A model generated the notes under the pieces. That model searched no databases. It was not told the DNA's origin and was given only the letters and a program-made list of their open reading frames with translations. A stretch of DNA of 64,000 nt from Cololabis saira (taxonomy: Eukaryota > Chordata > Actinopteri > Beloniformes > Belonidae), in the NCBI RefSeq assembly GCF_033807715.1, contig NC_084590.1, forward strand, positions 1,336,501-1,400,500, in the 5' to 3' direction. Both the position numbers and the translations under genes were made by a program. Below, piece after piece: positions 32,445 to 42,331 of this stretch (positions are counted from its first letter, which is position 1; every line of letters begins with the position of its first letter).

Positions 32445-32755
32445 GTCAAAAGTTCTGTTCTTGATTCTCTCTTTCCTATGTCCCTTTTCCTTCTCTACCC
32501 AGCTTGCCTATGGCAGAAGGGCCCCCACTTATGAGCCAGGTCCTGCTCAAGGTTTCTTCCCTCCTAAATGGGAGTTTTTCTTTGTCACTGTTTGGCTTAG
32601 GGTTTCTTCTCCCACTAGGGGAGTTTTTACCTGCCTTTGTTTATGTGATAATTGCTCGGGGGTCATGTTCTGGGTCTCTGGAAAGCACGTCGAGACAGCT
32701 TTATAAATAAAATTGAATTGGATTAAAGTGAATTAAATTTAATTGAGTTGAATTG
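32445..32755 (+). mobile_element. L2 3'-UTR fragment
   Basis: Matches the L2 3' end (ATGAGCCAGGTCCTGCTCAAGG, TCTCCCACTAGGGGAG, GGTCATGTTCTGGGTCTCTG) and ends in the AATTGAATTGG-type tail. Confidence 0.85.
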
Positions 32756-33138
32756 AATCCCCACAGCAGAAAGGCACTTTAGCAATAGCACAATTGAACT
32801 ACTGTTGTTAAGCAATATATATGTCTCATCAACTCTCAGCAGTTTGCAGTATTTATTACTTTTAGCAACGTGTCATCCCTCAGTTTTCCCTCCATCCATG
32901 GTATTTCAGGTGAAATATAACACCCAAGAAAATGTGCAATGCCTGCATAGGTCTATATGTATGTAAAAATATTTTTTTGAGGCATGAATTTTGCACCTTG
33001 TCTTCGCTGGATTTTAAACCAATTTTTAACATTTAAGTCCATATTTTTTACACCAATTTTAAATATATGTACATTCTTATTTTGTAATTTTTAAATTTTA
33101 TAACTTTGTAGATTCTTCTGAATAGTTAACTGTTTGTA
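32756..33138. other. No feature recognised
   Basis: AT-rich single-copy-looking sequence without open frames of note. Confidence 0.5.
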
Positions 33139-33154
33139 ATTAGGGCCCAAGCAC

Positions 33155-34157
33155 TTACAGCCCCCTTGCCTCGACGCATACCTCCGCTCCAAGGCCTCGT
33201 ATGTTCTCCACCTCGGTCAGTAATGTGATGTCTTGAAAACTCTTCACCACAACTTTGACCGTTACCAAGTGGCCAGTCCATCTCTGGTCCAAGAGGGGTT
33301 TCAGGGTCTCGCCTTTAAACAACATAGCGACGGTTGGCTTCCTCATGAAGTTGTACAACATGTTGCATACTCCAAAAAATCCTCCACAGCTACTTCACTG
33401 GACATAGCATGAATCACAACCAGATGAAGCTAGTGATTAAAGCAGTGAATATATGGTATGTTGCGACCCAGCTTGTTTTGTAGCAATTTCTGCACACCAC
33501 CATGCCGGTCAGACATGAGTGATGCGCCATCATAAACCTGGCTCAAGATTTTGTCTGTGCTGAGTCCGGCGCTAGTGAGTTCATCAATGATCACACCTGT
33601 CGGAGTCTCTGCATCACCTTTCTCAGACTTGGCGCTCACACACACCACAGTTTTCGTCAACAAAACGCACCACGATGGAGATATTTTCTTGGCCTAAAGG
33701 ATCCCGTGTGCCATCCATCCATTATCTATTCCCGCTTTATCCTTTTGCAGGGTCAAGGGGGTCTGCTGGAACCTATCCCAGCTCATTTCAGGTGAGAGGT
33801 AAGGGTTACACGCTGGACAGGTCACCAGTCCATCGCAGGGCCACATAAACACACAAACCATGCACACTCACGCTCACACCTACGGGCAATTTAGAATCAT
33901 CAATTAACCTAGTATGCATGTTTTTGGACTGTGGGAGGAAGCCGGAGTACCCGGGAAGAACATGCAAACTCCACACAGAAAGGCCCCTGCTGGGCCTGGG
34001 AGTCGAACCGGGGACCTTCTTGCTGTGAGGCAACAGTGCTAAACGCTAAGCCACCGTGCTGCCCGGATCCCGTGTGCCATCCACTTTAATTGAATACCAG
34101 ACATCCCCGACTTGTCTCACTATTTCCTCCGTCACAAGTTTGCTCATCATTTCGATT
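33155..34157 (-). pseudogene. hAT-type transposase fragment (ZMYM/KIAA-like family), split by a SINE
   Basis: On the - strand, from 34150: MSKLVTEEIVRQVGDVWYSI, KVDGTRDP, [SINE 33717-34064], LGQENISIVVRFVDE, then IIDELTSAGLSTDKILSQV and YDGASLMSDRHGGVQKLL with YIHCFNH, a signature of the hAT-derived DUF4371/zinc-finger-MYM-like transposases (catalytic Asp of DGAS). A further piece at 33361-33155 reads LYNFMRKPTVAMLF then WTGHLVTVKVVVKSFQDI. Frameshifts lie around 33430 and 33660. A GGGCCCAAGCAC repeat terminus abuts the left end. Confidence 0.8.
33717..34064 (-). mobile_element. tRNA-headed SINE with 18-bp TSD
   Basis: 348 bp. On the - strand it starts GGGCAGCACGGTGGC, has an A-box-like TGGCTTAGCGTTTAG (34053-34039) and a B box GGTTCGACTCC (about 34010), and ends in ATGGATGGAT. 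Flanks are the 18-bp direct repeat GGATCCCGTGTGCCATCC at 33699-33716 and 34065-34082. The GATG tail is shared with Rex3, suggesting mobilisation by an RTE LINE. Confidence 0.88.
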
Positions 34158-34600
34158 ATTAGGGCCCGAGCACTTACTTAAAATGACCATGTTCTATCAC
34201 TCTGTGATTGAAGCTGTCCTGACATTCTTCATTGGGAAGTTAATGCGGCTCGAACCGTAACGTGCACCCAGGTGTGTTATACATCTAAATGTGCGTAACT
34301 GTGGCAACGATGGACACCAAAAAGCACCCCCTTTCATCTGATTGGTCCATATCTGATAGTTCCAACTTTCTGCCATTACCTTTGAATGGTTTGATATAAA
34401 GAGTCGTGGATGGTGTCATCGGACTTGGTATTGAGTACTTGACCTTCATTTGCCTGAATTAGCCCCTTCTTCTGATTGGTCAATATTTGATAGTCCCTAT
34501 ATTCTGCTATATCTTTTGAGTGGTAAGACATACAGAGTCGTGGGTTGTGTCATCGGACTCGGTTTTGAGTCCTTGAACACAATCCCTTTTGACTCCCTTA
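34157..34600 (+). repeat. 348-bp-family repeat, partial, with GGGCCC terminus
   Basis: Begins ATTAGGGCCCGAGCACTTAC, then contains CGAACCGTAACGTGCACC, GTGTTATACATC and GAATGGTTTGATATAAAGAG blocks. Confidence 0.7.
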
Positions 34601-34776
34601 TAACCGACGATTACCTCTTATCCTTTCACACGATTACTTCTTTTTTTTCTCACAAATAAGATATTTCTCTCCTTCATAGTTTAGATTGATTGGGAAGTTC
34701 CCTGAGCTTTAATATTCACTTTGGAGAGAGGAAATGATAAATTGCATCAATAAAAGTGCCACACATGGGGCAGAGA

Positions 34777-34823
34777 TCTCTCTCGCTCTCTCTCTCGCTC
34801 TCTCTCTCACACACACACACGCA

Positions 34824-34874
<51 letters not shown>
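34777..34874. repeat. CT/CA compound microsatellite
   Basis: A CTCTCTCGCT run followed by CACACA, GCAC repeats and a CA run. Confidence 0.95.
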
Positions 34875-34881
<7 letters not shown>

Positions 34882-35734
34882 GGCAATTCATTGACTGCCA
34901 ACTCATGGACTGTGAGTCCATCAGCTTTATTTGTTAAAGATGGAGTTGCAGTGTTACATGTGGTTTGCTTGATATGGGTCACGGAAATTAGAAGCAAACA
35001 ATTATGACAGTATAGCCAGCAAATTTGAATATTAAGAGGACAATAGATTGGCATACCATTAAGTCAATAGTGTGATGAGGCATTATTTATCTTAGACTGT
35101 ACAGATATTATTTATCAGAGCTGCAGATGAGGCTGTTTAGTCTTTTCTGAGAAGATTCTGGTCTAAATCAGCTAACCAGGAAACCAACACAAAAAAATTG
35201 ATTTATCAATACCTAAATGGCCGGCAGTTCCTGACTGATCTATCCCAGGTGTACTGTGGGAGTGCATGCATGACTAGGTTTAGACAAGCTGTGGGAATGC
35301 ATACAAGGTTCAGACAAGATTATTTCCATTTTATTTTATTTTGTCTGTAAGAGTTTGAACCTCTCTTTGTGCTTGTGTATGTGTGTGTTTGCGAGAGTGA
35401 GTGTGTGTGTGAGGTATGGCAGCTGAGAGGCATCATTTGGGAAGAAATTGCTTGTGAGAGAATTCTCTGTTTATCTAAAACACCACATGGCTCATCTCCT
35501 CCCTCACTCAAACTCAGAATAACTGGGTAATTTCGAAGTAAGAGCTGAGCAATTTACCAAAGAGCTGGTAAATTGGCGTTATCATTTTTTTTTTACTAGT
35601 CTTCATTATTTCTCAGTTAGTTTTTTAAAATATTTAAAATCTTTTAGATTACAGGATCCTTGGCTACCACAAAGTGACAGACATAATCAAAAAGTTTCAA
35701 CTTGAAAGTAGACCACTGGTCTGACATGATCATA
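34875..35734. other. No feature recognised
   Basis: Mixed AT-rich sequence with no coding signal that I trust. Confidence 0.5.
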
Positions 35735-36200
35735 TGTCAAGGTGGCCCCATCTGTCCGGGCAGGTTGGCTTCTCACCGGGTGGGGGTTGTGGGCCTGGAA
35801 GGTGTGGACTTCTTGGCCAGGTGATCGGCCTATGCCCGGTGGCTGGTGCTCGGCTGTGTCCTGGTCTATCACCATAGGTTTCCTGGCTGCCTTCTCCCAT
35901 GGTCAAGGGGGCTCTGCCCCAGGGCTTCCCTCTGTCGCCTGCTGGGAGAGAGAGCGGGGCTTGCTGGCGGGGGATTTCCTCCCGCCCTCTTCTGGTCCTC
36001 CGTGTGGCTGCTGGTGGCCCGGGTTCGGGTTTCTTCCTTGTCGGCTTCTGGTCTCACGGGTGGCAAGGTTGTGCCCTCTTTCCTCCACTATACTTGCAGT
36101 TCAGGTAAAACCTTGTTTTCATTTTGCACACACACAGTTACACAGACATACACACCTGCTCACTCACCTACATACTCACCCCACAGTTTTGGGGGAAAGA
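35735..36200 (+). mobile_element. L1 3'-UTR fragment
   Basis: Matches the G-rich L1 3' UTR at 46760-47210: CTGTCCGGGCAGGTTGGCTTC, GGGTTTCTTCCTTGTCGGCTT, CTGGTCTCACGGGTGGC, then an imperfect CA/ACAC tail. It carries fewer G-runs than the 46-kb copy, so it is older or from another subfamily. Confidence 0.7.
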
Positions 36201-36322
36201 TAATTGGAGTAGCCTAGTCTTGATTCAGTTTTAGAGAACTGAAGTCGTTTCTGTTTCTTTGTTTTCTCTCTTGCAGATTCCAAAGGCCCGTTGTGTGTTT
36301 TCCTGTTTTACTCTCATTTCAG

Positions 36323-36424
36323 ATTTTCAGCAGATGTCACCCCTCAAGGCCCAAAGAAATCCCTGCAGATATAGAACAGTCAGAACTCCATCTCCTGTTC
36401 TTCAGCTTGATCCTTAATGAACAG
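36323..36424 (+). CDS. Candidate host exon (34 codons), unidentified
   Basis: The pyrimidine-rich acceptor TACTCTCATTTCAG precedes 102 bp that stay open in one frame and end at ACAG followed by GTATGT, a strong donor. It reads IFSRCHPSRPKEIPADIEQ, then SELHLLFFSLILNEQ. I do not recognise the protein. The intron side of the acceptor recurs inverted at 37265-37420, where the exon body is not preserved. It could equally be chance or part of an unrecognised repeat. Confidence 0.25.
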
Positions 36425-36456
36425 GTATGTAGACCTCAGAGCTAGGTGTTACATGT

Positions 36457-36955
36457 GAAATTCAATTCAATTCAATTTTATTTATATAGCGTTTGTTACA
36501 AAAGAAGTTGTCTCTAGGCGCAATTATTACATAAACATAAGATAAACAATGGCAGGTAAAAACTCAGGACCTGACTCTTAAGGGGGGAACCTCCTGTCGG
36601 AGGCCAGCGGGGTAGAACAGCAAAAGAGAGAATAGACAGAGAGATGGAAGAACTGAGAAAGGAGAGACACACCGAAACAATGGCTAACTGGTGTACTACA
36701 AGTATGACTATATAAACAGGTGAAGACAGCAGACACTGAGGTCTCAGAGGACGGAACTGCAGGTCAGGATTTCAGCATGCATCCACCAGACATCCATACA
36801 GACAAGTGGAAGCAAGCAGGGGGATGATCAGAGGATGGGACTGCAGGACAGCATGCAACTCCTTAAAATTTGACCTACAAACATGCATGGAAGAGAAAAG
36901 GAGGAGGCAGACCAGTCCAACAAACTACGAGGACGAAGATGGTTTTGAGATATTT
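36457..36955 (-). mobile_element. L2 3'-UTR fragment, diverged
   Basis: Starts (right to left) with the tail AATTCAATTCAATTTTATTTA and the TATAGCGTTTGTTAC block of the L2 3' end. The inner part is diverged but keeps ACAATGGCAGGTAAAAACTC and GGAAGCAAGCAGGGGGATGA. Confidence 0.75.
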
Positions 36956-36984
36956 TTATTTATTTTTATTTTACTCAGAGGTAC

Positions 36985-37262
36985 CAGCAATACCAGGCCA
37001 GAAGCCTACAAGCCAGTTTTCTCTGAGATGGTTGGGACATGTCCAGAGGAGAGATGGTGAATATATTGGTAGACGGATGCTGAGTTTTGAACTGAGGAAG
37101 ACCAAAGAGGAGGTTTATAGATGTAGTGAAAGAGGAGATGAAGGTAGTTGGGGTAAGACAAGAGGATGCAGAAGGCAGGCTCAGATGGAGGCAACTGATT
37201 CGCTGTGGCGACCCCTGAAGGGAAAGCCGAAAGGAGAAGAAGAAGATATGATGGGGGATCGG
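36985..37262 (+). mobile_element. RTE/BovB-type LINE 3' fragment
   Basis: Reads FSLRWLGHVQRRDGEYIGRR (about residues 50-69 of the open frame), then in other frames the EEDAE/GDP-like end, and terminates with GCCGAAAGGAGAAGAAGAAG. LRWYGHV-RRD and this A/G-rich terminus are typical of BovB-like RTE elements. Confidence 0.65.
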
Positions 37263-37264
37263 GG

Positions 37265-37420
37265 GGGCGGCATCCGCTGCTAGTCTGAAATGAGAGAAAC
37301 ACAGGAAAATACACAATACGCACACAAGCCTTTGGAATCTGCAAGAAAAAAAAAAAAAAAGAAATCAGGCAGAGACACAAACAGCAACCATTCCAGGTCT
37401 CTAAAACTAAATCCGTACTA
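37265..37420 (-). repeat. Inverted partner of 36225-36345
   Basis: The reverse complement matches 36225-36345 through TTAGTTTTAGAGA, CTTGCAGATTCCAAAGGC, TGTATTTTCCTGTGTTTCTC and CATTTCAGA, with an extra T-run. The two copies face each other across L2 and RTE fragments. Confidence 0.75.
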
Positions 37421-37424
37421 GGCA

Positions 37425-38240
37425 TGTACATGAGGCTTCTTCATAACAGTCAAGGGTCTGCTATGGTGTTCCCCAGGGTTCAGTGCTAGGGCCAATCTTG
37501 TTCAGTTTATACATGCAGCCCTTGGGAAGTATAGATTCACAGCATACATTTTCATTGCTATTCTGATGATACGCAGCTCTATTTGTCTATGAAGCCAGAT
37601 GAAACAGAACCGTTAGCTAAACTTCAGGCATGTCTTAGGGACATCAAGGATTGGATGTTCGGAAATCTTTTGCTTCTAAATTCCGAAAAAACAGAGGTTA
37701 TTATTTTCGTCCCAAGCATTTTTAGGAAGGGATTAGATCGTTTTGTGATGGCTTCCAGTGCAACTGTGAGAAGCCTTGGTGTTGTTTTCGATCAGGATTT
37801 GTCGTTTAAACCATATATTAAATCTGTTTTGTAAAACAGGGTTTTTCCATCTCTGTAATATCGCAAGGATTAGGAACATCCTCTCCCAGAGTGATGCGTA
37901 AAAGCTTATTTGCGTGTTTATATCTTCTAGGCTAGATTACTGTAATGTATTATTAGTAGGAAGACCAATTAATTTGCTGAATAGGCTCCAGCTGATCCAA
38001 AATGCAGCAGCCCAAGTTGCTGAAAGGAATCAACAAGAGACTGTTTCTCCAGTGTTAGCCTCACTCTTTTGGCTCCCCATAAAACTTTGAATCCAATTTA
38101 AAATTGTATTACTTGAGTATAAAGCCCAAAACTGCCTAGCACCGCGATATTTGCAAGACCTGATAGTACCTTAAGTTCCTAACAGAGGTCTCCGTTCTCA
38201 GAGGGCAGGTTTACTTGCATTTCCTACAGTTTTTGCTAAA
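37425..38240 (+). pseudogene. L2 copy F, decayed RT fragment
   Basis: Contains [10 protein letters not shown] (about 37465) and a decayed active site: the text around 37560 reads YSDDTQL in place of YADDTQL, then [20 protein letters not shown]. It then decays with frameshifts from about 37835; the final match is at about 38225. It is more diverged than the other L2 copies. Confidence 0.8.
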
Positions 38241-39040
38241 TAAATTAGAAATTCAGTCTCTAAACCATGTCTTTATCATCTCATTCTCTAACCTCATTCT
38301 CTATGACGGATTCTGAGTGGTTGGGGCGGCTATGATAATGAGGCACTGTGCTGATTGGCTGCCTGAATGACGCGATACACCGCTACGAAAAAATGGCGGA
38401 AGCTCCGGCCGGCGGAGTTATACCGTGTGATAACTGCATCAGCGACAAAATAAATTCCATTGCTTTATTTTCTATTGGACTGTCCTAAGTGGCCGCAGCG
38501 ACGCTGTGCTGTGCAGCGCGGTGCAGTGCGACGCGTCGCAGCACGACGTTTTAAGCTGAACATTTGTCGGACGCCCTGCTTCTATTTTCTTCCTGTCGCT
38601 CGCGTTGAAAGCCGGTTGAAAGCACTGTAGGAAACGGTCACGGATGAGGAACGGCTGATCCAGTTAGTTGAAATGAGAAGTTATCTCTATGATACCTCCT
38701 CATTTCACTACAAAAACCTCAATAAAGTGGCAGCCGGCTGGAAGGAGATGGACAGAGAGCGTCCGATGTCACGCAGTGCTACGCGATAGTTGGACGCTTG
38801 CATGCAGTTACACGGTTTTATAGTTGTGGGCGTGGTTTGCATTTTGGTTACGTAACGAAAATGAGCAGAATCTGAATGGCCCGTAGAAGCCACATCAGAC
38901 TGGATGGCTCATCCGGGGGGCTGTACAGACACTGCAAAATTTAGTAGCTTTCCTCCTTCTCTGAGTTGGCAGGCTGAGGGGAGACAACTTTATATATGTT
39001 AAAGCAAGAAAAAATGTGTTTTTCATAATAGGTCCTCTTT
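38241..39040. other. Intergenic; possible Harbinger-type MITE containing a MADF-like remnant
   Basis: 38634-38790 (+) reads TVTDEERLIQLVEMRSYLYD, then TSSFHYKNLNKVAAGWKEM. The Leu-Ile, Tyr-Asp and late Trp spacing is that of a MADF DNA-binding domain, common in PIF/Harbinger accessory genes. It stops after about 52 codons. The right border AATAGGTCCTCTTTAAAG resembles a common fish MITE end, but no matching left end was found. Confidence 0.4.
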
Positions 39041-39535
39041 AAAGAAAAGTCTCTTGGCGCCATGGCCGAAACCGAACAGGAAGTCGGCCATTTTGAATTA
39101 ATCGTGTAATTTTGGCGCAATTTATGCCATTTCTTTGTCCGTTAATGAACCGTTACGTGCACCCAGGTGCATCAAAATGTGCGTCTCGATCATGCGACGA
39201 CGCACATTACTTTTCTCAGTCAAAAGCATTACCGTTGCAACGCTAGACGCCAAAAAGCGCACCCCCCCCTTCATTTGATTGGTCCATATTTGATAGTTCC
39301 TACTTTCTGCCATAACTTTTGAATGGTTTGACATAGAGAGTCATGGCTGGTGTCATCCGCTAAATGTCCAGGCCTGAAGAATCTACATGCAAGTCATACA
39401 AGCGCTTCCACTGCAGCACGCCTGAACGTGCACAAGGGTGCAAGGGCCCGTACATCTCTGCTTGCAGCTTTAATTATATGACTGTAATGGATAAAAAAAA
39501 GGGCCTTCACACTGTCAGTGCCTGGGCCCTAATGA
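39040..39535. repeat. 348-bp-family repeat with GGGCCC termini
   Basis: Contains ATGGCCGAAACCGAACAGGA, GCAACGCTAGACGCCAAAAA and GAATGGTTTGACATAGAGAG, an internal CAAGGGCCCGTACATC, and ends GTGCCTGGGCCCTAA at about 39535, roughly inverse to the TTAGGGCCCGAGCAC start seen elsewhere. Confidence 0.75.
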
Positions 39536-39593
39536 TATAAATGATCACCCTATTAAGAGTTTTAAAGACCTGTTTTTAACTGTATCTTCTAGT

Positions 39594-39658
39594 AACTCAG
39601 CCACCCTGCTGCTGTTGGACTTGTCTGTTGCCCATTGACACAATAGACTACAACATTA
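39594..39658 (+). pseudogene. Short LINE RT scrap
   Basis: Reads SATLLLLDLSVA then, shifted, DTIDYNIT: the LDLSAAFDTID motif of an L2-like RT, cut at 39658 by the Rex3 fragment. Confidence 0.45.
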
Positions 39659-40175
39659 CCGTCGTGGTGAAGAGGGAGCTTAGTCGAAAGGCGAAGCTCT
39701 CGATTTACTGGTCAATCTACGCACCTACCCTCACCTATGGTCATGAACTTTGGGTAGTGACCGAAAGGACAAGATCGCGGATACAAGCGGCTGAGATGAG
39801 TTTCCTCCGCAGGGTGGCTGGATGCTCCCTTAGAGATAGGGTGAGGAGTTCGGTCACCCGGGAGGAACTCGAAGTCGAGCCGCTGCTCCTTCACATTGAG
39901 AGGAGTCAGCTGAGGTGGCTTGGGCATCTGTACCGGATGCCTCCTGGACGCCTCCCCAGGGAGGTGTTCCAGGCATGTCCCTCCGGGTGGAGACCCCGGG
40001 GAAGACCCAGGACACGCTGGAGAGACTATGTCTCTCTGCTGGCCTGGTAACGCCTCGGACTCCCCCCGGAAGAGCTGGGAGCTGGAGGAAGTGTCTGGGG
40101 TGAAGGAAGCCTGGGCATCCCTGCTGAGGCTGCTGCCCCCGCGACCTGGGAACGGATAAGCGGAAGAAGATGAAT
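39655..40175 (+). pseudogene. Rex3 3'-end fragment
   Basis: From VVVKRELSRKAKLSIYWSIY through LHIERSQLRWLGHLYRMPPG to the C-terminal AEAAAPAT block. One stop at about 40049 (TGGTAACGC) replaces the expected Glu-Arg. It ends in a degenerate GATGAATGG tail. Same family as 5103-8293, opposite orientation, 5' truncated. Confidence 0.85.
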
Positions 40176-40428
40176 GGGAAAAAAAAAATTACTACAACAT
40201 TATTTTATCATGTGTTTTGTGTTGTGTGGTTTTAGAAGTACGATCCTGAAATGGTTCTGGTCTTATCTATCACACATTAATTTTTCTGTTAAATAAGGGG
40301 AACATTTTCAGAATATTTACAGTCTCTGTCAAATGTAGTTAGGATTCACTCCCTACTTTATATGTGTGTGTGAGTGGTTCGGTTCGGAGGAAGCGTAGTC
40401 CTAAAGGGCGCACGGAACACCACCACTC

Positions 40429-41160
40429 GTGTCTAACCGATTTTCCCCACTCAGCGACAAGAAGCCGACCATGGTGATTGGCGACTACATAGTCAGGCAT
40501 GTGAGGCCGACTCCAGCGACCATAGTTAGGTGCATCCCGGGGGCCAGAGCAGGCGACATTGAAGCAAATTTGAAGCTGCTGGCAAAGAGTAATCGTAAAT
40601 TTGGTAAAGTTATCATCAATGTCGAAGCTAATGACTCCCGTCTTCGCCAGTCGGAAGTCACTAAAATGAATATTGTCTCGGTGTGTAACCACGCCAAAAC
40701 CATGTCGGACTCCGTAGGTTTCTCTGGTCCCCTCCCCAATCTGACCAGCGATTACATGTTTAGCCGCATGCTCTCGCTCCGTCGCTGGCTGTCGCGGTGG
40801 TGTTCAGAAAACGACGTGGCCTTCATTGACAATTGGGAGACGTTCTGGGGAAAGCCTGGTCTGATTAGAAGAGACGGCATTCATCCCACCCGGAATGGTG
40901 CAGCTCTTGTCTCTAGTAATTTGGGGCAGGTCCAGGCCAGGATGCAAAGCTGCAGTCTTACACACTTCTCTGCTGCTTCTCGAGGACCAACGCCTGCCAA
41001 TAAAACTGTAGGATTGCATTATGTAATTGGCGACTCTAAAACTGTAGGATTGCATGATGTAATTGGCGACTCTAACCAGGTGTCTAGCAAAATAGAAGTG
41101 GTTGCAGTTCCCCGCCCTCCAAAAGTTCACCAGGTACGGCGTTTTGGAGGCGGTAACTAA
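40429..41160 (+). pseudogene. L2 ORF1 SGNH-hydrolase domain (copy G)
   Basis: The blocks of an SGNH/GDSL hydrolase are visible: [12 protein letters not shown], where the nucleophile Ser expected after GD is Tyr; [30 protein letters not shown], where the usual Gly before Asn-Asp is Ala; and RDGIHPT, with Asp and His retained. The enzyme encoded by this copy would lack its nucleophile. At 41003-41075 a 36-bp segment (AAAACTGTAGGATTGCAT) is tandemly duplicated. Confidence 0.8.
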
Positions 41161-41189
41161 AATAACCTTGTAAAGATTAAAATCAATGC

Positions 41190-42020
41190 ACATTTGGTAC
41201 CAATAAGAGACCGAAAAATTAAATGCAGACTTTTAAATATACGATCGTTAAGCTCTGTTAGTAAACGATATAATTACAGAGAGCAGGGGTAATATTTTCT
41301 GTTTAACAGAAACATGGTTACAGGAGGAAGAGTATGTTAGTTTGAATGAATCAACTCCGCCCGGCTACTTTAATCATCACATTCCTAGAAGCATGGGCCG
41401 AGGCGGAGGAGTCGCAGCAATTCCTAACTCCAGTCTCCAAACAAAAACTGAACCTAAGTGCAATTATAATACATTTGAAAGCCTCACGCTTAGTCTGAAA
41501 TTTCCGAGCTGGAAATCAGAGAAGCTAGTTGTGTTAGTGGTAGTGTACCGGCCCCCTGCTGGTGCTTATCTAGAGTTTCTGTCTGAATTTTCAGATTTCC
41601 TATCTGGATTATTGATCAGTACAGATAAATTCATCATAGTGGTTGACTTTAATATTCATATGGATGTTGAAAGCGATAATCTTAAATTAGCTTTCAGTTC
41701 TCTTCTAGAATCAATGGGTATCTCACAAAAATTGGACAAACCGACGCACTGTTTTAATCCTCTCGATCTAGTTCTCACCTACGGTGTTGAAACTGATCTG
41801 TTGGTTTCACCTGTAAACTGCCTTTTATCCAACTATTATTTAATAACGTTTGAATTTAATATTGTTGATGTTGAAGTGCAAAATAGGAGGTATTACTTTA
41901 GCAGATATTTGTCTGATGAAGCTATTGCTAAATTCAAGGAGGCCATTACTCATCTTACGACAGTGGAAAATAGTGATGTAGTCGAGGCCAGTGATCTGGG
42001 TTCTACCTCTGATGTTGATT
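41190..42020 (+). pseudogene. L2 endonuclease domain (copy G)
   Basis: LLNIRSLSS is followed by an 8-bp deletion relative to copy A (near 41255). The main open stretch from 41342 has [19 protein letters not shown] and IIVVDFNIHMD, where the Gly of GDFN is Val, then LDKPTHCFNPLDLVL. The frame ends in the inserted L2 tail at 42023. Confidence 0.82.
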
Positions 42021-42022
42021 TC

Positions 42023-42325
42023 AATTCAATTCAATTCAATTTTATTTATATAGCGTCTAATACAACAGAGTTGTCTCTAGACGCTTTACAGAGACCCATA
42101 CCCAGAACATGACCCCCGAGCAGTTATTACATAAACAATGGCAGGTAAAAACTCCCCTAGTGGGAGAAAAACCTTAAGCCAAACAGTGGCAAGGAAAAAC
42201 TCCCCTTTAGGAGGGAAGAAACCTTGAGCAGGACCAGGCTCATCAGGGGGGACCCTCCTGCCGAGGGCCAGACTGGTGGGTCAGGGACGGCAACAGCACA
42301 GCAGGCAGGTGGCAGGTGGCAGGTG
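42023..42325 (-). mobile_element. L2 3'-end insertion with 6-bp TSD
   Basis: 303 bp of L2 3' UTR in inverse orientation, starting at the AATTCAATTC tail. It is flanked by GATTTC at 42017-42022 and 42326-42331, in the middle of copy G's coding region. Confidence 0.9.
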
Positions 42326-42331
42326 GATTTC

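Noticed and set aside
34777..35007. Ser-Leu and His-Thr repeat proteins
   Set aside because: They are translations of the CT/CA microsatellite.
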